DNA from: Hydrogenophaga sp. PAMC20947
GTDB lineage: Bacteria > Pseudomonadota > Gammaproteobacteria > Burkholderiales > Burkholderiaceae_C
Direction: 5' to 3'
DNA: 64,000 nt
Assembly (NCBI RefSeq): GCF_004795855.1
Contig: NZ_CP039252.1
Span: forward strand, 3,224,001 to 3,288,000
The notes below the pieces were generated by a model that searched no databases, had not been told where the DNA came from, and was given only the letters and a program-made list of their open reading frames with translations. This document shows, piece after piece, positions 40,668 to 49,832 of the stretch (positions are counted from its first letter, which is position 1; every line of letters begins with the position of its first letter). The position numbers were made by a program, and so were the translations under genes.

Positions 40668-41570
40668 ATGAACACCATCGCTGAACGCTCCTACGAATCC
40701 GTCCCATCCCGTCGTGTGGCCTTTCTGGGCCTGGGTGTCATGGGCTTGCCCATGGCCGGGCATCTGGCCAAAGCCGGTCATTCGGTGACGGTATACAACC
40801 GCTCACCCGCCAAGGCCGAGGCCTGGTGCAAGGAATTTGGCGGCCAGCACAAAAACACCCCGCGCGAAGCGGCCATGGGCGCCGACATGGTCTTTGCCTG
40901 TGTGGGCAACGACGACGACTTGCGCGCGATCACGCTGGGCGCCGATGGCGCGTTTGCCGGCATGCAACCGGGCAATGTCTTTGTCGACCACACCACCGCA
41001 TCGGCCAACGTCGCACGCGAACTCTACGGGGCGGCGAAAACGTTGGGGCTGGCATTCATCGATGCACCGGTTTCTGGCGGTCAGGCCGGCGCTCAAAACG
41101 GCGCGCTCACCGTCATGTGCGGCGGCGATGCGACCGCCTTCGAGCAAGTCAAGCCTGTGGGCATGGCCTTTTCCAAAGCATTCACCCTCATGGGCGAAAG
41201 CGGCGCAGGCCAGCTCACCAAGATGGTCAACCAGATCTGCATCGCCGGCCTGGTCCAAGGCCTGTCCGAAGCCATCGCTTTCGGACAAAAATCCGGTCTG
41301 GACATGGAGCAGGCGCTCGCGGTGATCGGCAAAGGCGCGGCGCAAAGCTGGCAGCTCGACAACCGGGGCAAGACCATGGCATCCGATCACTTCGAATTCG
41401 GTTTCGCGGTCGACTGGATGCGCAAGGATCTGGGCCTGGTGCTCGAAGAGGCCAAGCGCAATGGCGCGCGCCTGCCTGTGACCGCCCTGGTCGATCAGTT
41501 TTATGCCGATGTGCAGGCCATGGGTGGCCAGCGCTGGGACACCTCCAGCCTGATCAAGCGCTTGCGCTGA
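40668..41570 (+). CDS. Beta-hydroxyacid dehydrogenase (HIBADH/GarR family)
   Basis: 300-residue NAD(P)-dependent dehydrogenase. The Rossmann motif is V-A-F-L-G-L-G-V-M-G-L-P-M (about 18-30), D-A-P-V-S-G-G-Q-A-G is the substrate loop (about 126) and the catalytic Lys is in G-A-G-Q-L-T-K-M-V-N-Q (about 185). Family members oxidise 3-hydroxyisobutyrate, tartronate semialdehyde or reduce succinic semialdehyde. No partner gene is close, so substrate unknown. Ends at the terminator at 41598. Confidence 0.88.
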   Translation: MNTIAERSYESVPSRRVAFLGLGVMGLPMAGHLAKAGHSVTVYNRSPAKAEAWCKEFGGQHKNTPREAAMGADMVFACVGNDDDLRAITLGADGAFAGMQPGNVFVDHTTASANVARELYGAAKTLGLAFIDAPVSGGQAGAQNGALTVMCGGDATAFEQVKPVGMAFSKAFTLMGESGAGQLTKMVNQICIAGLVQGLSEAIAFGQKSGLDMEQALAVIGKGAAQSWQLDNRGKTMASDHFEFGFAVDWMRKDLGLVLEEAKRNGARLPVTALVDQFYADVQAMGGQRWDTSSLIKRLR

Positions 41571-41597
41571 GCCCTTCACAAACAAACTGTTCTCCAA

Positions 41598-41627
41598 AAA
41601 AAACGGCGCCCAAGGCGCCGTTTCTTT
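41598..41627. terminator. Bidirectional intrinsic terminator
   Basis: AAACGGCGCC (41601-41610) pairs perfectly with GGCGCCGTTT (41614-41623), loop CAA. T-rich sequence follows on the plus strand (TTTCTTT) and the A-run before the stem gives a T-run on the minus strand. It separates the convergent dehydrogenase and BON lipoprotein genes. Confidence 0.85.
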
Positions 41628-41647
41628 AGGATGCCGCGGGTGTCCGC

Positions 41648-42268
41648 TTATTTGATGGCCATGCGGGCCAGCTCTTCTTCACTCAGGATCTCAAACACAC
41701 GCACCACGCGCTGGGCGCCCTTGGTGGTGCGTGCCACGTCGGTAGCCTGATCGGCCTCCCGTTGTGTCACACGGCCCATGAGGTACACGGTCGCACGTTC
41801 GCTGACCACTTTGAACGAGTTGGCAGACAGCTTCTTGGTGTCGACCAGGCCGGCTTTGACGCGACCAGTGAGCAACGTGTCGGCGGCTTTTTCCGTGAAA
41901 GTCGGGCTGTTGGTAATCCCCAGTTCGTTGTAAACCATATTCACGTTGTCGATCGCCTTGACCGTGTCGGCGGCCAATTGGCGGTCACGCTCATTGGCCA
42001 CTTCACCGGTGAGCAACACGCGCCGGTTGTAGCTGGTCACGTTGATGCGGGCACGGCCACCAAACGTATCGCCCAGGCGATTGGCTGCGCGCAGTTCGAT
42101 GCCCTGGTCATCGAGCTGGGCGCCAGAGGTGCGTCGATCGGTGGCCACCATGGCACCGGTGAGGGCGCCACCCACCATCAGCGGGGCACAAGCGGACAAG
42201 ACAGCGCCCAGTGCGGCCGTGCCCAGCACCAGGCGGGTCCATCGTGCGAATCGGTCAATTGAGGTCAT
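41648..42268 (-). CDS. BON-domain lipoprotein (DolP/YraP-like)
   Basis: 206-residue lipoprotein. The lipobox is A-V-L-S-A-C (Cys at about residue 27). Two BON domains follow, about residues 58-120 (R-I-N-V-T-S-Y-N-R-R-V-L-L-T-G-E-V) and about 130-195 (S-F-K-V-V-S-E-R-A-T-V-Y-L-M-G-R-V). It matches E. coli DolP, an outer-membrane lipoprotein that supports envelope integrity. Its start overlaps the end of the SIS gene, as in the yraN-diaA-dolP order of enterics. Confidence 0.88.
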   Translation of the reverse strand: MTSIDRFARWTRLVLGTAALGAVLSACAPLMVGGALTGAMVATDRRTSGAQLDDQGIELRAANRLGDTFGGRARINVTSYNRRVLLTGEVANERDRQLAADTVKAIDNVNMVYNELGITNSPTFTEKAADTLLTGRVKAGLVDTKKLSANSFKVVSERATVYLMGRVTQREADQATDVARTTKGAQRVVRVFEILSEEELARMAIK

Positions 42269-42885
42269 GCGGGGTTCTCCTGTTCACTGTTCAAAGAATC
42301 GGGCAGGCCCAGCAACTGGGCATCTACACCGTCACAAATGCAGTGCAACACCAGGTGGTGCACTTCCAAAATACGTGGCGTCTGATCGCTGGGCACACAG
42401 ATGTGCACATCGGTATCACGCAACTGCTGCGCCAGGCGGCCACCGCGGGCACCGGTCAGGGCCACCACCGTCATGTCGCGTTCATGCGCTGCCTCGACCG
42501 CGGCCAGCACATTGGCCGAATTGCCGTTGGCCGACAACACCAGCAGCACATCACCCGCATGCCCCAGGGCACGGACCTGCCGTGCATAAACGGCTCGCCC
42601 ATCAAAGTCGCTGGTGATGGCCGTGAGCACGACGGCGTCGGAACACAGACACAAAGCCGCCAGCTCGGGACGTTCGCGCTCATAGCGCCCGATAAAACTG
42701 GCCGTGAAAAGCTGCGCCGCCGAAGCCGAGGGCCCATTGCCGCAAGACAAAACCTTGCCGCCCCCCGTCACACTGGCCAACACCGCTTGCGTCGCGGCCT
42801 CGACTTCCGGGGCAAGACTCTGGGCGCACTGGTATTTCAGGTCGGCGCTGTCAATAAACTGTTGCTGAATACGTTGCAGAAGCAT
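42265..42885 (-). CDS. diaA: DiaA/GmhA-like SIS-domain protein
   Basis: 206 residues with a single SIS domain. Phosphosugar/DnaA-binding family features: G-G-K-V-L-S-C-G-N-G-P-S-A-S (about 42), then S-A-N-G-N-S-A-N-V (about 117) and the C-terminal E-V-H-H-L-V-L-H-C-I-C-D-G-V-D. In E. coli DiaA binds DnaA and times replication; GmhA makes heptose. The gene order with yraN and the BON lipoprotein argues for DiaA. Function by synteny is an inference. Confidence 0.82.
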   Translation of the reverse strand: MLLQRIQQQFIDSADLKYQCAQSLAPEVEAATQAVLASVTGGGKVLSCGNGPSASAAQLFTASFIGRYERERPELAALCLCSDAVVLTAITSDFDGRAVYARQVRALGHAGDVLLVLSANGNSANVLAAVEAAHERDMTVVALTGARGGRLAQQLRDTDVHICVPSDQTPRILEVHHLVLHCICDGVDAQLLGLPDSLNSEQENPA

Positions 42886-42912
42886 ACGGGAATCATAGCC
42901 CGGGAGGCTGTG

Positions 42913-43407
42913 TCAAAAAGTGGCTGATGCATCAAAAGCGGCGCGGATCCATTCCAGACGGGCCCCGGGCGCTGACCCGTCGGGTGCCAGCCGCCCCTCC
43001 ACCAGCACCACATCAAAGCGGCATGGCGGTTCTGATCCCAGTGTCAGCAAAAAGTGCCGCGCGGCCAAAATGATGCGTTGCTGCTTGATCACCGTGATGC
43101 TGCCCCCAGCGCCACCGCGGGAGGCCCCTGCGCGCTGGCGCACCTCGATAAAGACCAACGTGCCGTCGGTCTCGCGCATAATCAAATCGACCTCGCCACC
43201 GCCCCGCCCCGGCGTCTTGAAGTTGCGCTGAACCAGGCGCAGGCCTTGGCGTTGCAGATGGGCCAGTGCCAACGCCTCGGCAGCGTCGCCTCGCCGTTTG
43301 GTCGTCGCTTTGGCAGCGTCAGATGGACGGGCTTGCGACGCCAATGCCGGGGAAGCCGCAGGCGCAGGTGCCTTGTTGAACAACGAACCGTTTCGGAAAA
43401 AACCCAT
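42913..43407 (-). CDS. yraN: YraN/UPF0102 family putative nuclease
   Basis: 164 residues. After a Pro/Ala-rich N terminus, the endonuclease-like fold is seen from about residue 38 (R-R-G-D-A-A-E-A-L-A), with G-G-E-V-D-L-I-M and V-F-I-E-V-R-Q-R carrying the D-E-x-K-like site and R-I-I-L-A-A-R-H. Family function is not established; a Holliday-junction-like nuclease has been suggested for UPF0102. Its start codon overlaps that of rsmI on the other strand. Confidence 0.9.
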   Translation of the reverse strand: MGFFRNGSLFNKAPAPAASPALASQARPSDAAKATTKRRGDAAEALALAHLQRQGLRLVQRNFKTPGRGGGEVDLIMRETDGTLVFIEVRQRAGASRGGAGGSITVIKQQRIILAARHFLLTLGSEPPCRFDVVLVEGRLAPDGSAPGARLEWIRAAFDASATF

Positions 43408-44360
43408 TGTCTGTCAGCCCTCCGTCCCTTTTGATCGCCGCACGCGAAAGCGCCGCGCACCAGCATTATCCGCAGGGCACGCTGTACATGGTGGCCACGC
43501 CCATCGGCAACCTGGCCGACATCAGCCTGCGTGCGCTGCATGTGCTCTCGCTGGTGGACACGGTGGCTTGCGAAGACACGCGCCACACCGCGGGCCTGCT
43601 GCAGGGCTACGGCTTGCACAAGCCGCTCCTGGCGGTACACGAACACAATGAAGCCGAGGCCTCGCAGACCGTGGTGCAGCGGTTGCAAGCCGGGCAGCGG
43701 GTGGCTTATGTGAGCGATGCGGGCACCCCGGGCGTGAGCGATCCGGGCGCCCGTCTGGCCCAGGCTGTGGCGGCAGCAGGCCTGAGGAGCGTGCCACTGC
43801 CGGGTCCAAGCAGCATCACGGCGCTGCTCAGCGTGTCCGGCCATGCAGGCTGGGACGGTCAGTTTGTATTTCGCGGCTTTCTGTCGCCCAAGGCGGGCGA
43901 ACGCCAGCGGGATGTGCAACACCTCGCACAAGATCCCCGAGCGGTGGTCCTGCTGGAAGCGCCCCACCGCATCGAGGCATTGGCCAAAGACCTGGCCATT
44001 CTGGGAGAGCGCACCCTCACTGTCGGCCGCGAGCTCACCAAACAGTTTGAAGAAGTGGCCCAAATGCCCGCGATGGCCTTTGGTGCATGGCTGCGCGATG
44101 GCGCCCACCGCACCCGGGGTGAATTTGCGCTGATGCTGCACCCGCTCGACACCGGAGGCACCGACGCCTCGGGCCCCGATCAGGAGAGTTTGCGCACCCT
44201 GGATCTGCTGTTGGCGGAGTTGCCGGTGAAAACCGCGGTGCGCCTGTGCGCCGAGATCACCGGCCAACCTCGAAACGCCTTGTACCAGGCGGCATTGGCC
44301 CGAAAGGCCGAAAGTCAGGCCCAAACACGGGACGCGGGCGAGGACACCGCCGAAGACTGA
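43407..44360 (+). CDS. rsmI: 16S rRNA 2'-O-methyltransferase RsmI
   Basis: 317 residues. SAM-dependent enzyme that methylates the 2'-OH of C1402 in 16S rRNA. Key motifs: M-V-A-T-P-I-G-N-L-A-D-I-S-L-R-A (about 28-43), E-D-T-R-H-T-A-G-L-L (about 56), S-D-A-G-T-P-G-V-S-D-P-G (about 102) and P-L-P-G-P-S-S. The TTG start at 43407 shares its first base with the yraN start, so the promoter must lie inside the opposite gene. A later start would cut the N-terminal segment but keep the motifs, so the start is not certain. Confidence 0.93.
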   Translation: MSVSPPSLLIAARESAAHQHYPQGTLYMVATPIGNLADISLRALHVLSLVDTVACEDTRHTAGLLQGYGLHKPLLAVHEHNEAEASQTVVQRLQAGQRVAYVSDAGTPGVSDPGARLAQAVAAAGLRSVPLPGPSSITALLSVSGHAGWDGQFVFRGFLSPKAGERQRDVQHLAQDPRAVVLLEAPHRIEALAKDLAILGERTLTVGRELTKQFEEVAQMPAMAFGAWLRDGAHRTRGEFALMLHPLDTGGTDASGPDQESLRTLDLLLAELPVKTAVRLCAEITGQPRNALYQAALARKAESQAQTRDAGEDTAED

Positions 44361-44367
44361 GCCCCCC

Positions 44368-44688
44368 TCAGTGACTGCCAGGTTTGGAAACGCTGGCGTC
44401 GTCAACCACTTCGGTGGCCTGAACGTCCACCACATCGCCGGGTGGCTCCTGGCGTGCCTGACCCGGCCAGACGCCCTGGGTGTAGCGCTGCGACTGCTCG
44501 CGCATGCGGGTGAACATCACCACAGGGGCCGGTTTGCGCCCCGTGATCAGCGACCACAGGGAAACGGCCACCACAACCACCAGAGCGGCCAGCAAGAAGC
44601 TGATCACAAAGACCGAGGCTGCAATCAACAGCACCAGCTTGAACAGGCCATTGATCACGCGACCCAGAAAATTCGACAAATCGTTCAT
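44368..44688 (-). CDS. Small membrane protein, unknown
   Basis: 106 residues. One strong hydrophobic segment (about residues 13-45, L-F-K-L-V-L-L-I-A-A-S-V-F-V-I-S then L-L-A-A-L-V-V-V-V), possibly two short helices. The tail is polar with K-P-A-P-V-V-M-F-T-R-M-R-E-Q and V-D-V-Q-A-T-E-V-V-D-D. No family recognised. The start at 44688 avoids an upstream extension with low quality. Convergent with rsmI, seven bases apart. Confidence 0.6.
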   Translation of the reverse strand: MNDLSNFLGRVINGLFKLVLLIAASVFVISFLLAALVVVVAVSLWSLITGRKPAPVVMFTRMREQSQRYTQGVWPGQARQEPPGDVVDVQATEVVDDASVSKPGSH

Positions 44689-45071
44689 ACAGAAGAGAGC
44701 CTTGGCAGGCACTGAGAGTTCCTCGATGACCGGCCCAATGCCGACGAGGGTGCGGGTACGGCCCGTGCGCGCAACGCCATCAGCGTCCTGCGAGCACGGG
44801 CTTGTCACCCCACACAACTGAGGCCATTGTCACCTGTTGCAAGGATCCAGGGAACCCATGCGATCGGCTTTTGCCGGGTGTTTGTCTGCCCTGTCCTCCA
44901 GGGACCTTGCGCACGGGCCCTAGCGGGGGGGCCTGCGAGCACCGCAGGGCAGAAAACTCCTGTGCCTTTTCCTGGGCTCAATACAGCGCCATTTGGGCTC
45001 ATGCGTCATCGCGAAGACGACAGGGGCTGCTATGCTGAAACCATGCCAATACGGCCTCTGCAATGCCCACC
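44689..45071. other. Intergenic region, no gene seen
   Basis: Between divergent genes. It includes a hairpin CCTGCG-AGCAC-CGCAGG near 44930-44946, with a G-run before it. The promoters for the small membrane protein and for the DUF502 gene must lie here, but I see no clear boxes. A 44802-45038 open frame looks like noise. Confidence 0.35.
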
Positions 45072-45671
45072 ATGAATCGCATCTACCAGTACTTTTTCCG
45101 CGGCCTCATCACTTTCCTGCCCTTGGCGCTCACGGTGTACGTCCTGTTCCTCTTTGTGCGCTGGACCGAAAACACCGCCATGGCCATGGTTCGCCCCCTG
45201 ATTGGCGACTTTTACCTGCCTGGGCTGGGCATTGCGCTGGGCGCAGCGCTGATTCTGGCGCTGGGCTTCCTGGTATCTCTGCCCATCACCTCGCGCCTGT
45301 TTTCATGGGTCGAACTGCCTTTCACCAACCTGCCGGTGGTCAAAAGCATTTACTCGTCCCTGAAGAATTTCGCCGACTACTTCTCCCCGCACGACCAGGA
45401 TGCACAGCAGGTGGTGTTGCTCCAGATGCCTGGGCAAGAACTCGGCATCGTGGGTCTGGTCACCCGCCAATCGCTCAAGGGGCTGCCACCGGGGCTGAGC
45501 GATCTTGACAACCGCGTGGCGGTGTATTTGCCCATGGGGTACATGATTGGCGGTTACACCGTGTTTGTGCCACGCAGCTGGACCTCGCCCATTGACATGT
45601 CCGTCGAAGAAGCCATGCGCTCGGCACTCATTGCCTTCATGGCATCCAGCAAAGGAGAAAAGTCAGCATGA
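45072..45671 (+). CDS. DUF502 membrane protein
   Basis: 199 residues with two hydrophobic helices, about residues 10-28 (G-L-I-T-F-L-P-L-A-L-T-V-Y-V-L-F-L-F) and 48-70 (G-L-G-I-A-L-G-A-A-L-I-L-A-L-G-F-L-V). The soluble part has P-V-V-K-S-I-Y-S-S-L-K-N and the late P-S-P-x-T-S-like G-Y-M-I-G-G-Y-T-V-F-V-P. It matches family DUF502, function unknown. ATG 45063 is an alternative start. The stop overlaps the next gene by four bases. Confidence 0.85.
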   Translation: MNRIYQYFFRGLITFLPLALTVYVLFLFVRWTENTAMAMVRPLIGDFYLPGLGIALGAALILALGFLVSLPITSRLFSWVELPFTNLPVVKSIYSSLKNFADYFSPHDQDAQQVVLLQMPGQELGIVGLVTRQSLKGLPPGLSDLDNRVAVYLPMGYMIGGYTVFVPRSWTSPIDMSVEEAMRSALIAFMASSKGEKSA

Positions 45672-48346
45672 GCATTCGCAACCTAGACGCCCTGTTCGCA
45701 CCCCGTTCGGTCGCGGTGTTTGGCGCTTCAGAGCGTCCAGCAAGCGTGGGGGGCACGGTGTGGCACAACCTCAGCACCGAATTCACCGGGCGCCTCTACC
45801 CCGTCAACCCCAAATACAGCGCGCTCGGTGGCGTACGGGCTTTTGCCAACGTGAAGGCGCTGCCCGAGGCGCCCGACCTGGCCGTGATCTGCACCCCTGC
45901 TGCAACGATAGCTCCGATCATTGCCGATCTGGGCGCTCGCGGCACACGCGCCGCCATTGTGGTCACCGCCGGGCTGGACAAGGCCCAGAAACAGGCCATG
46001 CTCGATGCCGCACGGGTGCACACCTTGCGCATCCTGGGGCCCAACTGCATTGGCATGCTGGCGCCCCATCTGGGCCTGAACGCCAGCTTCTCACACATCG
46101 GCGCCAAGCCGGGAGACCTCGCTTTTGTCTCGCAGTCCGGCGCCTTGGTCACCGCCATGCTGGACTGGGCCGGATCGCGTGGCATCGGCTTTTCCCACTT
46201 TGTTTCGCTCGGGGAGCACGCCGATATCGACTTCGGCGACATGCTCGATTTCCTCGGCAGCGATCCCAAGACCCGCGCTATCCTGCTCTACATCGAGAGC
46301 GTGGAAGAGAGCCACAAATTCATGTCGGCTGCCAGAGCCGCAGCGCGCAACAAACCGGTGATCGTGGTCAAGGCCGGCCGCTCTGCCGCGGGGCAGGCGG
46401 CCGCTGCATCCCACACGGGGGCGCTGGCGGGCTCTGACGCGGTGTTTGATGCAGCCATTGCACGGTCAGGCATGTTGCGGGTGACTTCGTTGCAAGACCT
46501 GTTTCTGGCCGCCGAAACCCTGGCCCGTTTCCGCGACGGGCCATCGGGTGGGTTGATCGTGCTCACGAACGGCGGCGGTGCCGGGGTGATGGCAGCCGAT
46601 GCAGCGGCCAGCGCCGGCGTTCCGCTGCCCGACTTGAGCGCCGATATGCTGTCGCGCCTCAACGCGGTGCTGCCATCCAACTGGTCACGCGCGAACCCGG
46701 TGGACATCATCGGTGATGCGCCAGCGCAGCGGTACGTAGATGCCTTGAAGGCACTCGCTGCCGACCCGCACAGCGATCACGCCGTGCTCTTCATACAGGC
46801 CCCCACCGCCATCGTGCCGAGCACGCAGATTGCGCAGGCGGTGTTGCCGCACGCGATCCAGACGCCCCGGCGCGTGCTGGGTTGCTGGCTCGGCGATGGT
46901 GCTGTTGCAGAGGCGCGTCAGGTGTTCCGTGGCGCAGGCATTCCCGATTTCGACACGCCCGAAGAAGCGGTGCGCGCATTTTCATTTTTGCGGACCTACC
47001 GCCTGCATCAGGCCGAGCTGCTCCAGACCCCCCCCGCGCGCAGTGCGGCCCGTCCCGTCGACTTGCCCCGCATCCGCACCATCGTCGATGACGTCCTCTC
47101 CAGTGGACGCGAGCTGCTCACCGAGCCTGAGGCCAAGGCGCTGCTGGACGCAGCGGGCCTGCCAGTGGTGGCCACACGGGTGGTCGGCACCCAGGCTGAC
47201 GAGGCCCTGAAGGCCGCCGCAGAACTGGGCTTCCCGGTGGCCCTCAAGATCCTGTCGCACACCATCAGCCACAAGTCCGATGTGGGCGGTGTTCGGCTCA
47301 ACATCAGCACGGAGCCCGAGCTGCGCGAGGCTTGTCTGGCGATGCTGGCGCGGGTGCATGAACTGCGACCCGATGCCGATGTGCAGGGCTTCACTGTGCA
47401 ACGCATGGTCAAGCTCAAACACGCCCACGAGCTGATCATCGGTGCCAGCGTGGACCCAGTGTTCGGCCCGGTGATCCTGTTCGGTCAGGGTGGTACAGCG
47501 GTCGAGGTGCTGGCCGACCGCGCCCTCGCGTTGCCGCCCCTCAACACCCCGCTGGCCCTGGCGCAGATCGAGCGCACCCGGGTCGCCAAGCTGCTGCATG
47601 GCTACCGCGACGAGCCCGCCGCCGACATCGCCGGCGTGGCCCAGGTGCTGGTAAGCGTCTCGCAGCTGCTGGCCGACGTGCCCGAAATCGCGGAACTCGA
47701 CATCAACCCGCTGCTGGTCAACCACGAAGGCGTCGTGGCCCTGGACGCACGCGTGCGCGTGTCGGCCAAACGGCCGGCAGGTGCTGCCAACTTCGCCATC
47801 CAGCCCTACCCGCAACAGCTGGTCGAGAGCTGGGCCTGGCAGGGCGAGGCGATCACGCTGCGCCCGATCCGCCCGGAAGATGAGGATCAACACCGCCGTT
47901 TTCTGGAGCAGCTCGATCCCGAAGACATTCGCTTGCGCGTGTTCTACAGCCGCCGCAGCATCGAACACAGCGAACTCGCTCGGTTGACGCAGATCGACTA
48001 CGCCCGCGAAATGGCCTTCATAGCCACGCGCCCCACCACCGACGACGGCGAAGAGACGCTGGGCACGGTGCGGGCCTCGGTCGACCCAGACAACCAGACG
48101 GCCGAGTTCGGCGTCATCGTCCGCTCGGACCTCAAGGGCAGCGGCCTGGGCCATCGGCTCATGAGCAAGATGATCGAGCACCTGCGCGCGAGGGGCACCC
48201 ACCGGCTGGTGGGCACCGTGTTGCGCGAGAACAAGGGCATGCTGGAGCTCTCGCGAAGTCTGGGGTTCCAGGAGAGCGCCAACCCCGGCGATCCGGGCGA
48301 CCATGGCACCCGCTTCGTCTCGCTCCATCTGCAGCCCGACACGTAA
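45668..48346 (+). CDS. Pat/PatZ-type acyl-CoA synthetase-like protein with GNAT domain
   Basis: 892 residues, the usual length of enterobacterial protein lysine acetyltransferase Pat (PatZ). Residues about 8-100 are a CoA-binding Rossmann domain (V-A-V-F-G-A-S-E-R-P-A-S-V-G-G), then succinyl-CoA-ligase-like (about 150-290), flavodoxin-like and ATP-grasp (about 485-700: H-T-I-S-H-K-S-D-V-G-G) parts of an ADP-forming acetyl-CoA synthetase. Residues about 725-885 are a GNAT acetyltransferase (G-S-G-L-G-H-R-L-M-S-K-M-I). Pat acetylates and so shuts down acetyl-CoA synthetase. His249 sits in A-A-S-H-T-G-A-L-A-G, see findings. Coupled to the DUF502 gene. Confidence 0.88.
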   Translation: MSIRNLDALFAPRSVAVFGASERPASVGGTVWHNLSTEFTGRLYPVNPKYSALGGVRAFANVKALPEAPDLAVICTPAATIAPIIADLGARGTRAAIVVTAGLDKAQKQAMLDAARVHTLRILGPNCIGMLAPHLGLNASFSHIGAKPGDLAFVSQSGALVTAMLDWAGSRGIGFSHFVSLGEHADIDFGDMLDFLGSDPKTRAILLYIESVEESHKFMSAARAAARNKPVIVVKAGRSAAGQAAAASHTGALAGSDAVFDAAIARSGMLRVTSLQDLFLAAETLARFRDGPSGGLIVLTNGGGAGVMAADAAASAGVPLPDLSADMLSRLNAVLPSNWSRANPVDIIGDAPAQRYVDALKALAADPHSDHAVLFIQAPTAIVPSTQIAQAVLPHAIQTPRRVLGCWLGDGAVAEARQVFRGAGIPDFDTPEEAVRAFSFLRTYRLHQAELLQTPPARSAARPVDLPRIRTIVDDVLSSGRELLTEPEAKALLDAAGLPVVATRVVGTQADEALKAAAELGFPVALKILSHTISHKSDVGGVRLNISTEPELREACLAMLARVHELRPDADVQGFTVQRMVKLKHAHELIIGASVDPVFGPVILFGQGGTAVEVLADRALALPPLNTPLALAQIERTRVAKLLHGYRDEPAADIAGVAQVLVSVSQLLADVPEIAELDINPLLVNHEGVVALDARVRVSAKRPAGAANFAIQPYPQQLVESWAWQGEAITLRPIRPEDEDQHRRFLEQLDPEDIRLRVFYSRRSIEHSELARLTQIDYAREMAFIATRPTTDDGEETLGTVRASVDPDNQTAEFGVIVRSDLKGSGLGHRLMSKMIEHLRARGTHRLVGTVLRENKGMLELSRSLGFQESANPGDPGDHGTRFVSLHLQPDT

Positions 48347-48507
48347 GCAACGCGCAACGGGCCTCAACGGTCACCCCATGGCGCCCGCCACGCACCGCGA
48401 CATCAGCCCGTTGCTGGGCGGCTTCCTCACCGCGGTGTTCGCCTGATCCGCCATCGCGGCATGACCTTGCGCGGGCGCGGCATGGCCAGATTGACTAAAG
48501 TGCGCGC

Positions 48508-49527
48508 ATGGATTCACTGACACAAATGGCGCTCGGCGCAGCCGTGAGCGTGGCCGTGATGGGTCGACGCACTGCCGTGTGGAAGGCTGCGGTCTGGGGC
48601 GCCGTTGCCGGCACGCTGCCCGACCTCGATGTGGTGATCGACCACGGCAACCCGGTGCTCAACATGGTGCGCCACCGTGCGGAGAGCCATTCGCTGTTCT
48701 ACCTCACGCTGTTTGCGCCACTGCTGGCTTGGGTGGCCGCCCGGGTGCACGATGAGCTGCCCTTGTTCAGACGCTGGTGGCTGGCCATCTGGCTGGTTCT
48801 GGTCACCCACCCCCTGCTCGACAACATGACGGTCTACGGCACGCAGTTGCTGATGCCATTCACCGACCACCCCTTCGCTGTGAGCAGCATGTTCATCATC
48901 GACCCGGCGTACACCCTGCCCTTGATCGTGGGCGTGGTCACGGCGCTGCGGCTCAAAAACGATCGCGGTTTGCGCTGGAATGCGGTGGCGCTGGCCCTCA
49001 GCACGGGCTATCTGGGCTGGAGCATGCTGGCACAGCACCATGTCACCACCATCGCCCGCGCCTCGATGCCAGCGCCCGGCATCCCGGGCCATCAACTGCT
49101 GGTCACCCCTTCTCCTTTCAACACCGTGCTCTGGCGCTTGGTGGCCACCACGCCCGACCAGTACTTCGAAGGCTACTACTCGCTACTCGACCCCGAACCC
49201 ACGGTGCGCTGGACAGCCCACCCACGCGGTGCGGAACTGATCAAGCACCACGGGGCTGTCGACGCGGTGGCGCAGATTGCAGCGTTCAGTCAGGGATTCT
49301 TCAAGTTACAGACCACGGTGGACCAGGGGCGGGTGCTGCTCTCCGACCTGCGCATGGGGCAGGAACCGGCCTACTCATTCCGCTTTGACCTGGGCAAGCC
49401 GGGCGAAGTGGGCGCCGCTCCAATTCAACAGCTGAGCATGCGCGCCGACATCGGCATAGCCCTGCCCTGGTTGTGGCAACGTTTGCTGGGGCGCACACAG
49501 GCCACGCTAGCTACACAACCCGGTTGA
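48508..49527 (+). CDS. DUF457/YdjM-like membrane-bound putative metal hydrolase
   Basis: 339 residues with about four membrane helices in the first 190 residues. The conserved polar motif set for this family is seen: P-D-L-D-V-V-I-D-H (about 37-45), H-R-A-E-S-H-S-L (about 57), H-P-L-L-D (about 99). These His/Asp residues would bind a metal. The C-terminal 130 residues are soluble. E. coli YdjM is SOS-induced and of unknown activity. No operon partner; 161 bases after the Pat-type gene. Confidence 0.8.
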   Translation: MDSLTQMALGAAVSVAVMGRRTAVWKAAVWGAVAGTLPDLDVVIDHGNPVLNMVRHRAESHSLFYLTLFAPLLAWVAARVHDELPLFRRWWLAIWLVLVTHPLLDNMTVYGTQLLMPFTDHPFAVSSMFIIDPAYTLPLIVGVVTALRLKNDRGLRWNAVALALSTGYLGWSMLAQHHVTTIARASMPAPGIPGHQLLVTPSPFNTVLWRLVATTPDQYFEGYYSLLDPEPTVRWTAHPRGAELIKHHGAVDAVAQIAAFSQGFFKLQTTVDQGRVLLSDLRMGQEPAYSFRFDLGKPGEVGAAPIQQLSMRADIGIALPWLWQRLLGRTQATLATQPG

Positions 49528-49832
49528 ACGTGTCTGCGCCCTTGCAAGGTGCAAAAACCTCGGTGTGACATTGCACATCCTTCGGCATGGGTGCGGCACG
49601 GTCGAATGCCAGGGCAGGCACCTTCGTGGGTGCAAATCGGAGCGCTGGGCCCAAATAGCGGCGCTCCGCAGCGAGAGCCCACCTGCCCCCATGACGCATG
49701 GCTGGTGCGCAGCAAGGGCGCTATTCATCGCTTTAGCAAGCCAGATGGTGTGTATAAACACGGTTTTGAAAAAGGTTTTTAGCAGAGCCTCTGAGCCGCT
49801 CCGCGCCATAAACGACACAGCGAGACCATCCC
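49528..49832. other. Intergenic region with nothing recognised
   Basis: 305 bases without a supported gene. The segment 49735-49790 (T-rich GTGTGTATAAACACGGTTTT-like) is AT-richer and probably carries the promoter of the hybrid kinase gene, but no boxes are firm. Short open frames on both strands look random. Confidence 0.4.

Noticed and set aside
44802..45038. 78-codon frame ahead of the DUF502 gene
   Set aside because: No family signal or ribosome site.
48378..48446. 22-codon frame after the Pat-type gene (M-A-P-A-T-H-R-D-I-S)
   Set aside because: Too short to judge and without a ribosome site; could be a remnant but not supportable.
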